From assembly GCA_015680685.1 (NCBI GenBank), contig MNCI01026430.1, positions 112,230 to 176,229 on the forward strand: a stretch of 64,000 bases of DNA. Direction: 5' to 3'. This DNA is from Gnetum montanum (Eukaryota; Streptophyta; Gnetopsida; Gnetales; Gnetaceae). The notes beneath the pieces were generated by a model that saw only the letters and a program-made list of their open reading frames with translations, ran no database searches and was not told where the DNA came from. Positions 36,059-45,806 of the stretch are shown here, piece after piece. Each line of letters opens with the position of its first letter. Position 1 is the stretch's first letter. A program made the translations under genes and the position numbers.

Positions 36059-36059
36059 A

Positions 36060-36475
36060 TGATGAGTGGCGAGGTACCCCTACGCCCAACCATACAAATC
36101 ACAAAGTGTTCATGCATGATCTAGTTGAATTCCATGGACTTTATAGTTTCTAGTGCACTAGTTTTTTAGGAAGTGAATCTTGCCCTAAGGTTGTTTGTTG
36201 TCTTCCCAATTACACTTGTGAAGTACAAAGGTATGGTGAAGTGTAATTGAGGCGTATGATTTTTATCATTTTATGTTTTGTGTTCTTTGGTGCTTGAAGA
36301 GAGAGAGAGAGATAAAGTAATTTAATGGCTAACCTAAATTAACTAACTAATTGGTCCTAACATAAGCATCTAATCCCACTTTCTGTACACGTCCTGAACC
36401 CAGCTATCCACTGTGAGGTTATCAAGTGCTATGCTACTAGGTGCACCAAGCAATAATGCTGATGGGATTACCAAT
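36060..36475 (-). repeat. 5' LTR of element B, truncated
   Basis: It matches the first 416 + strand bases of the 3' LTR, from TGATGAGTGGCGAGG to GATGGGATTACCAA, including the GA-repeat near 36299. It then breaks abruptly into the spacer of copy C. U3 and the TATA box are lost. Confidence 0.85.
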
Positions 36476-37570
36476 CATAAGTGAAGATTACAAAAAATTA
36501 CACAAGTGGGTCCTCTCCAGAGCAGGTTTCAACCTATAATGCCCTTGTGTAACCACACTTAAAGTGTCTGTGGGCACTAGAAGGGTTAAATGTAATCCGC
36601 ACTAACTCCACAAAACACACACATGCAGATATCACCAGAATGAGGTAAGAATTCTATGTTACACACGACACTAGCTACAATTACACGAATAGTGAGATGA
36701 GATGAAGTATAGAAGGGATCGTAGAGATTGGGACATGAGGTAAATGATCTAGGGCATAGTGAATCCTGTGTGTAAAGCATGATTAATGTGTCATTAACCC
36801 GTCGTTCCAAGATTAGGACCAAGTCCATTCCTTTGATTAGTGACACCACATTGTTTCATCCCATGATGAGCAACTATGAGAGTACCACCATAACAAGGCG
36901 TATGATCACTTAGCATTTTATTCAAGGGAGGAGTGATTTTTGTTTTGTGGCACTTCCTTTTTTTTAATCTTTTCTTTTTTTTTTCTTTTTGAATACTGAA
37001 TCCAGAGAAGCTGCCAACCTTCAGGCATGGCTGCATGTCTTTCCAGTGGGACCCCCTAGAACAGCATTGGATTTTTGAGTGCCCTTTTGATTACTCTTAC
37101 TCCCATTTTCATTAGATCTACAAGGATCTTAGTACAACAACGTTGCATGATAACTCCCACAGACATCACCAAAGAGAATCTGTAAGTCCCCTTGATGTCA
37201 CACCCTAATCATTCCCTCTTGGTCCATCCTTCTTCATTCTGGGTACAATGAACACAAAATTAATTTTAAATTTTAGGAATTTCAAGAATATCACTGTACC
37301 CTCAAACAGAACCTCTTATTTGGAGAGTGGATGAGTGGGTGTAATGGGCTCACTATCCAAATAATTAACCACTCGCAACTCGACAACATAGAACACACCT
37401 CAACCAACGATCCACATGAGTGTTTTATTCATAGATGAGATTACTTACAAAAAACGTAAAAAGACAAAAATACCAAAAAGACAAAAAGATAAAACAAGAA
37501 GTTAAAGATTGAAAAACTGGAAAACAAAAATTGAAAAATTAAAGAAAATGAAAATATTTATTAATCCTGC
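36476..37570 (-). other. Post-pol spacer of copy C
   Basis: Non-coding, with T-rich and TTTTTGTC-type tracts on the - strand. It is collinear with the starts of the spacers in copies A and B (for example the CACTCATCCACTC segment near 37335). Small open frames at 36586-36849 and 36794-37036 have no recognisable domain. Confidence 0.5.
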
Positions 37571-39030
37571 TTGTTATTAAAATGGGGGATATCCCCCATA
37601 ACTAATCGGTTGAGGATGGCAAGGATTAATAAATGGAAGATGAGGATCCTTGCATGTTGGAAATATTCTGGCTTGGTCATATTTACCCCATCAGGGTTCA
37701 CACACTTGATTACAGTAAGCATAGTGGGGCAATTTGTGCAATGTAGTTCTTGGATAATGAGTTGGCCCACTATGATGTTTGTGACCAGAAGATGGTATGC
37801 AAGGATCGGGTTGTGGCTCTCCATGTCTGTGTTCATTGGGTCGTATTGTTGTTGGAGTGTGAGTTGGTGGCCTTGATGAAGTTACATGAGGCGTTGGGTC
37901 CGAAGATAAGGGTGCACTATAGTGTGGGACTTGTGTTGAGTTGGAGGATGCAATGGCCTCGAAATTGTGTTGTCCCTTCTTACGGTCATGTTTAAAGAAG
38001 GGACGCTTTGGATGTCGAGGAGGCTTTTCACTGCTGTTGAAAGTAGTAGCACAAGTAATGTTCGTGGGTTGTTGCTGTGGCGCAGACACCTTAGGAACAA
38101 TTGGTGGAAATGTAGAAGGAGGGAAAAAATGAGAATGTTGAAAGTTAAGAGGAGTATAGGGTATACAAGGTGGTGGTTATGTTGGAGGGATGGGCTAATA
38201 GTATTGAGGAAAATGGTACTATGGTGAGATAGAGTATGTTGGCCCAGATGGAGAAACAAGATGTTGAACAAGATAAGCATTTGGGTTCGGATGATACGAA
38301 GGGTGTCCCCAGTTTAGTGGTGGTCTCCCCCACGACTGGGATCGTTGCCACTGTGATCGAACATAGTACCTCTGTATGAACTCTAGATGTAACATGTTTC
38401 CCCAGTGCTCATGTAAGTGTAACAATATTGGGCATTGACCCTTGGGGTGATCGTACAGGCATATGTTGCATTCATACGTATGATTGGTAATTGAGCTCTT
38501 ATTTTCCTTATCCCTTCTTTTCGATTGTCTAATGTTTTGTCCTGCTTCTTAGGTTGTCAAAACTTTATCTCCAATAATATTGATAAATTCTCCACACTTT
38601 TTATACGTCCATTCCAACATCTTATTGATCTTTGCCTCGACTTCTTCTAGTGATTGTTATACNNNNNNNNNNNNNNNNNNNNNNNNNNNNNNNNNNNNNN
38701 NNNNNNNNNNNNNNNNNNNNNNNNNNNNNNNNNNNNNNNNNNNNNNNNNNNNNNNNNNNNNNNNNNNNNNNNNNNNNNNNNNNNNNNNNNNNNNNNNNNN
38801 NNNNNNNNNNNNNNNNNNNNNNNNNNNNNNNNNNNNNNNNNNNNNNNNNNNNNNNNNNNNNNNNNNNNNNNNNNNNNNNNNNNNNNNNNNNNNNNNNNNN
38901 NNNNNNNNNTGGGATGATGTTGCTTTCATTCATGTTTATAAGAAACCCCCACTTCAGGTTGTGTACTCCAATCTTCATCATCATATAGTTCGTTGGTTCT
39001 CCAATGAACTTCCTTACTAGGTGTGGCATT
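37571..39030 (-). pseudogene. gag pseudogene of copy C joined to a pol-like tail
   Basis: Read on the - strand: an N-terminal piece (38910-39030, LVRKFIGEPTNYMM), the assembly gap, a segment with CNICLYDHPKGQCP at 38425-38465 (a complete C-x2-C-x3-H-x4-C knuckle), then a His/Pro/Ser-rich tail open for 132 codons (37691-38089, EKPPRHPKRPFFKHDRKKGQ). It ends PISYGGYPPF and a stop near 37575, in the place of the GGDGHPC pol tail of copies A, B and E. This indicates that everything from protease to the integrase core was deleted. The N-terminal piece is not clearly similar to the A and B gag. Confidence 0.6.
38663..38909. other. Assembly gap (247 n)
   Basis: A run of 247 unknown bases inside the gag of copy C. 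Open frames that cross it are artefacts of the gap. Confidence 0.99.
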
Positions 39031-39165
39031 ATTATCGTCTTGTAGGAGAGGCATGGTTGTGAAATTTGTGTGTGAATTTTTATAATTATTTCTTTCTAAA
39101 AGATATACTATTAAGTCCTTTATAGCGACCTTGTATGATATAACTAATCTAGATAACTAGCATCG

Positions 39166-39183
39166 TCCTCGGCAACGGCGCCA
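39166..39183 (-). other. Primer-binding site of copy C, tRNA-Asp
   Basis: On the + strand TCCTCGGCAACGGCGCCA matches the tRNA-Asp 3' end at 17 of 18 positions. It is one base from the LTR edge at 39185. This is the best preserved primer site in the window and fixes the tRNA identity for the whole group. Confidence 0.92.
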
Positions 39184-39184
39184 A

Positions 39185-40102
39185 TGATGAGTGGCGAGGT
39201 ACCCCTACACTCAACCATACGAATACAAGCGTTACACGCGTGATTTGATTGAACTCCGTAGACGAACTAGTTGTGCCATCTAGACAGTTAGCTTTAGGTC
39301 GTAGTTCGTTGTCTTCCCACCTAAACTAGTATTAGCTTTGTCACGTATGGTTTAGTCCAGAGTGAGGTGTATGATGTGGTTTCTAATCTAATGCTACTCC
39401 TGAATGCAATGGAAAGTAATATTATCTAAGCTAAGAGAGAAAGGGTAAGAGAATCTAATCTAGCCTAAGTGCAATGAGCATATGTTCCTTGATTATCCGT
39501 ACACATATTGGACTTCGTGCACGACTACCACTGGGATTACCAACACAGATCCTAGGTACGCTACTGAGTTACCAAGTAGCCACACTTAAATGCTCGTAAT
39601 CAAGTCGTTCTCATTCAGCGTTTTAACACGAGATAAGGATGAGAAGATATTAACTAGGAAAGTAGTAAATAAGAATTAAGTAAATAATTAAACTAAGTGA
39701 ATGCTGCAATGATGAAGTAATCTCGATCTTTATTTTTGGTCATGTGCGTGTCCAAGTACGTCACACTCGAATAAAGGATGTCGTACAATTACAATCACCA
39801 CACTGCGGGCATACACTGGAAAATAATTTTATCTCTGGAGGGATAAAACTAGCAGAGTTTCGCTAAGGGACTAAATCTAAGTGTGAAACAAGGGAGAGCT
39901 GCCTCTTATTTATAGAACTGGCGGCGGCCTGCGATATTGCAGGGAAGGATGCGATATCGCATACACGATATCGTGGCTGATGTGAGATCGCGGCTGTGAT
40001 ATCGCGTATGCGATATTGTAGCCCATGCGATAACATGGCTGTGATAACATGGCTATGATATCACAACAGCGATATCACAACTAGCAAATTCATGACTCAT
40101 CA
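39185..40102 (-). repeat. 5' LTR of copy C
   Basis: 918 bp, on the + strand TGATGAGTGGCGAGG to CATGACTCATCA. TATA lies at 39908-39914 on -. Upstream of it (39925-40080) stand about ten variants of GCGATATCGC. The LTR retains many CpG sites, suggesting a younger copy than A, B or E. Confidence 0.88.
39925..40080 (-). promoter_or_regulatory. U3 array of GCGATATCGC palindromes
   Basis: About ten variants of the palindrome GCGATATCGC (for example TGCGATATCGCATAC, GTGATATCGCG, GTGATATCAC) are spaced roughly 10-20 bp apart directly upstream of the TATA box of LTR C. LTRs H and I have about four copies in the same place. A regulatory role is inference. Confidence 0.6.
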
Positions 40103-40320
40103 ATTGCTATAAAAATAATTTTAAGATATTTGAAAGGTACTACACAACATGATTTTTGATATTTTAATCTTATTAACTATTTAGATGCAAACTGGATAGG
40201 AGCTATTGATGATAGAAATAGTAAAAGTGAAAACTATTTTTATCTTGGTCAATATTTGGTTTTTTGGTTGAACAAGAAGTAAACATAAATATCAATTTTC
40301 ATAGCAAAAACAAAGTACTT

Positions 40321-40505
40321 AAAAAAGGATCATCATCCTAAGCTTTAAGGCTCATCTCACGAAGTGGGGTTCTAGGAGGAGTGATGAATGAGCAAAAGCC
40401 TAACGTGTTCAAGTGGCTATGCCTAAGCTCGAACGCATATCTTCTGAGTTGAGAAATAAGCACCTTACCATAACTCCTAATAGTGGTTTCTAAAACAAGA
40501 AAAGT
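40321..40505 (-). mobile_element. tRNA-derived SINE, copy 2
   Basis: Same family as 8039-8216. On the - strand: box A-like TTATGGTAAGGTGCTTA, box B-like GCGTTCGAGCTTAGGC, GGCATAGCCACTTGAAC, GTTAGGCTTTTGCTCAT, CCTCCTAGAACCCC, and an end at GATCCTTTTTT. Box B is closer to the tRNA consensus than in copy 1, so this copy is better preserved. Confidence 0.68.
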
Positions 40506-40578
40506 ACATAAGACTGGAAATTTATATGTACAATTAATTTGGATAGGATAAATGCTAAAACATTATGGTCAAGAATAA

Positions 40579-40809
40579 TGTGAAATTTTAATGTTATGTA
40601 ATAATTTAATTACCATTAATTTTGCTAAAAATCATATGCATCACTCAAGAAAAAAGCATATAGAAATTCAATGTTACTTTATTAAATAACATGTACAAAA
40701 GAGAAGAATCAAAATAAAATAAATAAACATAAATGATAAACTAGTAGATATAGTAACCAAACCTCTTCAAAAAGGATGTTTGTATTACATCCCAAAAATG
40801 AATATATAA
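40579..40809 (+). pseudogene. Ty1/copia RNase H C-terminal fragment
   Basis: One frame reads LCNNLITINFAKNHMHHSRKK then HIEIQCYF and DKLVDIVTKPLQKG, with one internal stop. It matches the end of plant copia RNase H (CDNQSAI-AKN, HSRTKHIEIRYHFIR, VDIFTKPL). Only the last about 75 codons of pol are present, ending at TAA 40807-40809. SINE copy 2 lies immediately upstream and may have replaced or separated the rest. Confidence 0.75.
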
Positions 40810-43185
40810 ATTTCATAAAATTAAAATATTTTAATTTATTTGCTTAAGTATGTGTGACATCATAATGCTTTTAAACCATGACAAATAATTTAAAATTTAA
40901 ATTAAAAGTACTATAGATTTAAAACTCAAGTCCTAAAACATTTAGTATAATTTAATCTATGATTTAAGTTCTTGAACACACATTTGAAACATCCATACAT
41001 CATTACAATACTTTTCAAGAATTCCAAATATGAAATAACCCTTAGAACCTCTACAAATTTACATCAAGAGAATTAAACATAAGACATATTCAATCCTTTT
41101 GTCATGATCATGTTCAAAAAACTCTTAGCTCCAAGGTCTTCTACCAATATTATCTACATCAAATATATGTAAAAAGGATTAAAATCCTTCTAGTAGAGTA
41201 AACTGCCTTGGTGCATCTAGAATAAAGTTAGAAGATGGGACGAACTTGCTGCACAAAATGTTAGCTAAACTCCAAAATGCCAAAGCATGTTTTATATTTC
41301 AAAATATAACCAAATATGCTATTACATAGGAATGCTACAAAAATAAGATTACCATAAAATTAATGGTAAACTAGTGTACCCTTAAGAACTCTTGGATTAA
41401 TCATCATTCCCCATTGGGATGATGTTTATGTTTAACACTAATTCATAATTCTTCTATTTTCTTGCATCCTAAATTATGAATCTAAATGTTTCTACAAGAT
41501 AACCAAATCTAAGTAATGTAAGGTAACCACATGCAACATGGAAAATTTTAATCCTACATTAAAGAAATATTGTAGGTGCTTACCTTATACTCGAAAAACA
41601 TCATAGTTTATATCCTACATCCAAAAGAAATTATAGGTGCATACCTTAAATTTGAAAAACATTGCATGCTAGATTGTCCACAATGCTTGTTAAATGTCCA
41701 AACATGAAGAAATACCAATTGAAACTAAAATTCATGCAACATTGCCAACCAAAATGGCATCACATATTAGCCAAAAAGTTGTCATTTTTATTAGGGGTTT
41801 TAATCGATGTGACCACAAGGTAAAAGAATATAATGAATGATTTATGTTGATATATATCAATGTATAAACATTAACTTTAGTTAACACTACAAATCATGTC
41901 AACATTACAATATAAACTTTAACATCTTGTATATGTTCAAGATAATATGAAAAATTTATTTAAGATATGGGTTAAACACTTCTTATTTATCTCATATGTT
42001 ATTCACACTTCTTATACACAAATACTCAAGAGTTTATATAGGTATAGAGTACTAGTTGTGATGTTTGAAGAAAGGCACAATAATTAGTTATGAGTTAATT
42101 TACCAACAATTATGATAAATTGTACATTAAGTATGAATATTGAACATCACTATGATGGTAATATTACCATGATGGTATAAACATAAGTTTATGATGTCCC
42201 TTCATATAGATCTTATTTGAATGTTAAGTTTGAGGAAACATACCAAATCCTTAACATCACCCCTCAAGCTTATCATTCAAAAATTAAGTATGCTTTACTA
42301 TGTAATTAATCATCCCATGGCTTAAGAAAAAAGTGAATAATAGATAGATATAATTACTTAGAATTTTTCCAAAATACTACAATGAGAATCAATAATTTAT
42401 TTTGCCACTAAAAATTGTAAGGTAACATGCTAAATCGGAATTCCTTACAAAAATGATTTTAAGTGAGCACTATTTGGCTTTAGAAAGCAACACCATTCTT
42501 AATTAGTAAAGTGGAATAGAAAACATATAGTAATGACTATGAGTATATTCTTCCTTCAAACAAAGTATGTTATAAATTATTTTGGCTTTAAATTACTTCT
42601 GAAATAATTAAAAGAATAGCTAGAGATATTAAGGGCATCATCTCTTTTAAAATATATTATAACATAAGCTTAAGTTATAAACCATTCAAGAAAGAAACTA
42701 GCTTATGATGGAAAAAATAAAAATTTAACCTTCATTATCAAACACGAAGATGTTCACATAATCAAACATAGGCAAGAATTCATAAAAAACTAGTACCATC
42801 ATTTATTGACAACAAATATATAACTATGTTCAACAAATTTTGAAACACGGTTGATGATGATTCTTTCTTGAATTAAGGAGTTGTATCTTTCAAATTCATA
42901 AGTTGGTTCCTCAATTAAGGATGGTGAAACATCATGAGAAAGATCTATTTATTTTTGAAAAGTGTTGGTTTTCTTGAGGACTTTTTCATGAATATTATTA
43001 AATATGATTTGAAGGACTATTGGATTCATGATGGGAATAGTAGGTAAGTCATGACATGATTCAATTAATGTAACATCCCTTAATCTAGGCTTGGACTAGA
43101 AAGGTATTTTTATAAAATTAAAGCACAAATTAATAAAATTAACAAGATATTAGTAAAATTAACAAGCAAAGTGGTAGGCATTCAA
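40810..43185. other. Unassigned AT-rich stretch
   Basis: About 2.4 kb, strongly AT-rich. The first part may be the 3' region or LTR of the copia remnant. A pair of similar 34-bp segments (TTGTAGGTGCTTACCTTA near 41570 and TTATAGGTGCATACCTTA near 41631) is visible. No gene or defined element is supported. Confidence 0.4.
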
Positions 43186-44075
43186 TGAATCACATTTTGT
43201 CGTAGGCTAAAATATTGGGTATTCGACCCAATATCTTTGCCTCAATATCGGAGCCCCAATATCATAGCCCATGCTACGTTATCAAATATTTGATATCGTA
43301 GGATGCATGCTTGCCTATAAATACAACACTTGGGCGCACGATTCATCCCATTATTTTGTCAATAGAGTAGCCGAACTCTTGTAGTTTTATTTCGTAGTCT
43401 TAGAGAATAGTCAGTGAGTGCTTGCAGGGTGGATTTAAGTTAGTTGTACGATGTCTTATTTGAGTGGAAATGTACTTGGACACATTCCATGAACAATAAT
43501 AATAAGATCGAGATTGATTCTTATTCATTGCAGCACTTTGATTAAGATTAGATTTACCTTCCACACAATTTACTTTTCATGTACTTAGTTAATATCTACA
43601 TTTCATGAAAATTAATCAATTGAGGGAATGAGCGCAATCGATTTTGAGCATAAACACATATTCACTTGGTAATCCCAGCAACGGTATTGCCTCATTCACC
43701 TAGTAGCGTAGCACTTGGTAATCCCAGTAGTGGATACGTAGGTTCAAGACGTGTATGGTAAGCTGGGAATGGACACTCATCACCCATAGGCTAGTTTATA
43801 CTTATCTTCCCATTGTTAATTAAATTAAATAATTAATTTCTCTATTATTGTTAAGAGTAGCATAAGGTCGAAACAACATAAACCATCATATGCCTCACCT
43901 TGGACTACACCATATGTGACAAAGCTACCACTAGTTCAAGTGGAAAGATAGCGAACTGTGATAAATGCTTAATGATCTAGGTACCACAACTAGTCCCATC
44001 CACAGAATTCGACCAAATCATGCGTGAACACTTATGATTCCTATGGTTGGGCATAGGTGGTACCCATTACTCATA
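43186..44075 (+). repeat. LTR D (Athila-like group)
   Basis: About 890 bp with the family landmarks in order: U3 motifs CCCAATATC and GATATCGTAG, TATA box at 43316-43322, GTGCTTGCAGGGTGG, a polyadenylation-like AATAATAAGATCGAG, TTGGTAATCCCAGCAACG, GTGTATGG, and an end near GTACCCATTACTCATA. The start (TGAATCACATTTTGTCG) is a best guess. It abuts a Tat-type RT fragment on the right, with no matching target duplication found, so it may be a truncated or recombined LTR. Confidence 0.65.
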
Positions 44076-44769
44076 AATTGGTTATATCCTGAGAACCCAT
44101 CCATAAAGGACAATAACACATGGCTAGCCATAGTATTGATAAGTCTATTAATACTAGGCAAAGGAAAATCATCTTTAATAGTTGCCTTGTTGAGGTCATG
44201 GAAATTGATCCAGATATGAATACTCTAGTTTTTCTTAGGGACTACCACTATGTTAGACACCTAATCTTCACAATCAATAGCTTGGATGAAACTAGCTTGG
44301 TAAAGCTTCTTGATTTTATCACAAACTGCTAGGGCCAATTCTTATCTTATGAAATTTTCACTTAACAAGTTTGATATTAGGGTTAAGTATGATATTATGT
44401 TGCACTAAACATGGGTTGAGTCCTGGCATATCTTCGTATGACCAATAAAGGCTTTAATGTTATCCTACAAAATCTTGGTGATGTTTTGGGCCATCTAGGG
44501 TTCTAGTGAGGAACTTAATTATAGCGTTTTTCCTTACTATTATGGGCTGTGATTGGAGTTTTAACTAGAGAGTCCTTTGTGATGTCTTCAGTCTCTAATT
44601 CAAGCGTTTTGACCATGTAATTGGGCCACTCTAGGGACTTCTCTAATGAGGCTATATGATCGAATAGGCTCCTAGGTTCAAGATCTAAGAATTCGGGGTC
44701 AATTGATCTTTCAACATCACCATAGCATTCGGGGTCAAGATCTAATACATTAAATAAAAACATGAAGAT
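44076..44769 (-). pseudogene. Tat-type Ty3/gypsy RT fragment
   Basis: Read on the - strand: an open 82-codon stretch (44515-44763) of acidic linker, then WSYEDMPGLNPCLVQHNI near 44395-44450, then NIVVVPKKN, FHDLNKATIKDDFPLP and SFMDGFSGYNQ at about 44082-44250. These are the pre-RT and early RT motifs of the Tat (Retand/Ogre-like) lineage, distinct from the Athila-like RT elsewhere in the window. It stops before the YxDD box, at LTR D. Confidence 0.75.
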
Positions 44770-45806
44770 CGGTAGTGAGGTGAGTTATGGAAAGCATTGA
44801 TAGATGAGAGAGGAAGTGAAATGGAGTTCCGAATCATGGTCACATGAAGTCCTTTGTGGATTTTATGGTTAAATGATCCAATAAAGTCCATCCTTAGTCC
44901 ATATTAAAACCAACCACTTTCAATGATTTTGCATCATCACTCTAAGATCAATCCACCCCCTGAAGACATAAGAATGCTCCCATAGATCAATCACCATTCC
45001 TTAATTGAGAAAAAAACAAGCAAAAAATGAAAAAGAGCCGTAGTTAGAGGGGATCTTCAAGCATGGATAACATGTCTTTCTAGTTCCATAATCAATGCTT
45101 GTAACCTATATTTTTTCTAAGGGGTGTGCTTTGAATTTCCATCATTTCATTTTCATTTTTTTAAATTTTATGTTTTTATGGATGGGAGCTACACCATGCA
45201 AAGACTTATTCAACTTCCTGTTATTGGTTGATGTAGAACAGTAAGAAATCCATGAAAACACTCACACACTCAAGTAAGTAGAGAGGTACAAAGAGCTTTG
45301 AATCCCCTTGAAGTCATACCCTATTCAAACCTTTGAATCTTTCCCAAGTTTGAAAACTACCAAGGTCACAAGTTCATTAAAGTTTTATTAATGAAAAATG
45401 GACCTCCTATTTCCAAAAGCATAAAGACCATAGAGTTGGTGGATAGGTAGATGATGCAGGTTCACTGCTTGTTCTATGAAAAGGAAACTTTGTCTTAGTC
45501 ATCAATCATCAAAATTCAAAAATAGAAACTAGACATTAGCAATCAAAAAACATTAAGTACAAACCACAATTAGCAAATAGTTATAGCATCACCTATTGGC
45601 AACAAAGCATTTTATTAGAAAATAAGAAGAAAAATTCATATCAAAATAAAGTAAAATATAAAATAAATTGTAAAATATTAAAAAAAAGGTCAAAATGTAC
45701 TAATGATGTAAAAAAATTGGAAAAATAACAAAGTGTAAAATAAAAAGGTATATAAAAAAGAAAGTGTAAAACAAAAAGTAGAAAAATTGAGGAGCCACTG
45801 ATATGG
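44770..45806 (-). other. Post-pol spacer of element E, truncated
   Basis: Collinear with 28670-29726 of copy B (for example TAGTGAGGTGAGTTATGG at 44772 against CAGTGAGGTGAGTTGTGG near 28676). No gene. The internal promoter block and third ORF would lie beyond the break. Confidence 0.6.

Larger units (their letters stand above)
23689..36475 (-). mobile_element. Athila-like Ty3/gypsy element B with a third ORF
   Basis: Nearly complete copy (about 12.8 kb) of the same family as A, in opposite orientation. From high to low coordinates: truncated 5' LTR, primer site, gag, pol, spacer, internal promoter-like block, intron-like segment, third ORF, polypurine tract and complete 3' LTR. It keeps several catalytic motifs that A has lost but still carries many stops. 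The 5' LTR breaks at about 36475, where the unrelated tail of copy C begins, so no target duplication can be tested. Confidence 0.88.
36476..40102 (-). mobile_element. Ty3/gypsy copy C, lacking most of pol
   Basis: Related subfamily with a GCGATATCGC-type LTR. Order from high to low: 5' LTR, nearly intact primer site, gag (with an assembly gap), then directly a pol-end-like tail and the post-pol spacer, which breaks at 36475. RT, RNase H and integrase are absent, so it is a deletion derivative or a non-autonomous form. The 3' end is missing. Confidence 0.7.

Noticed and set aside
38580-39029. Frames of 87-146 codons across the gap
   Set aside because: Composed mainly of unknown residues from the 247-n gap.
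43186-44080. LTR D as a clean solo LTR inserted in the Tat RT
   Set aside because: The left flank does not continue the RT and no matching 5-bp duplication was found.
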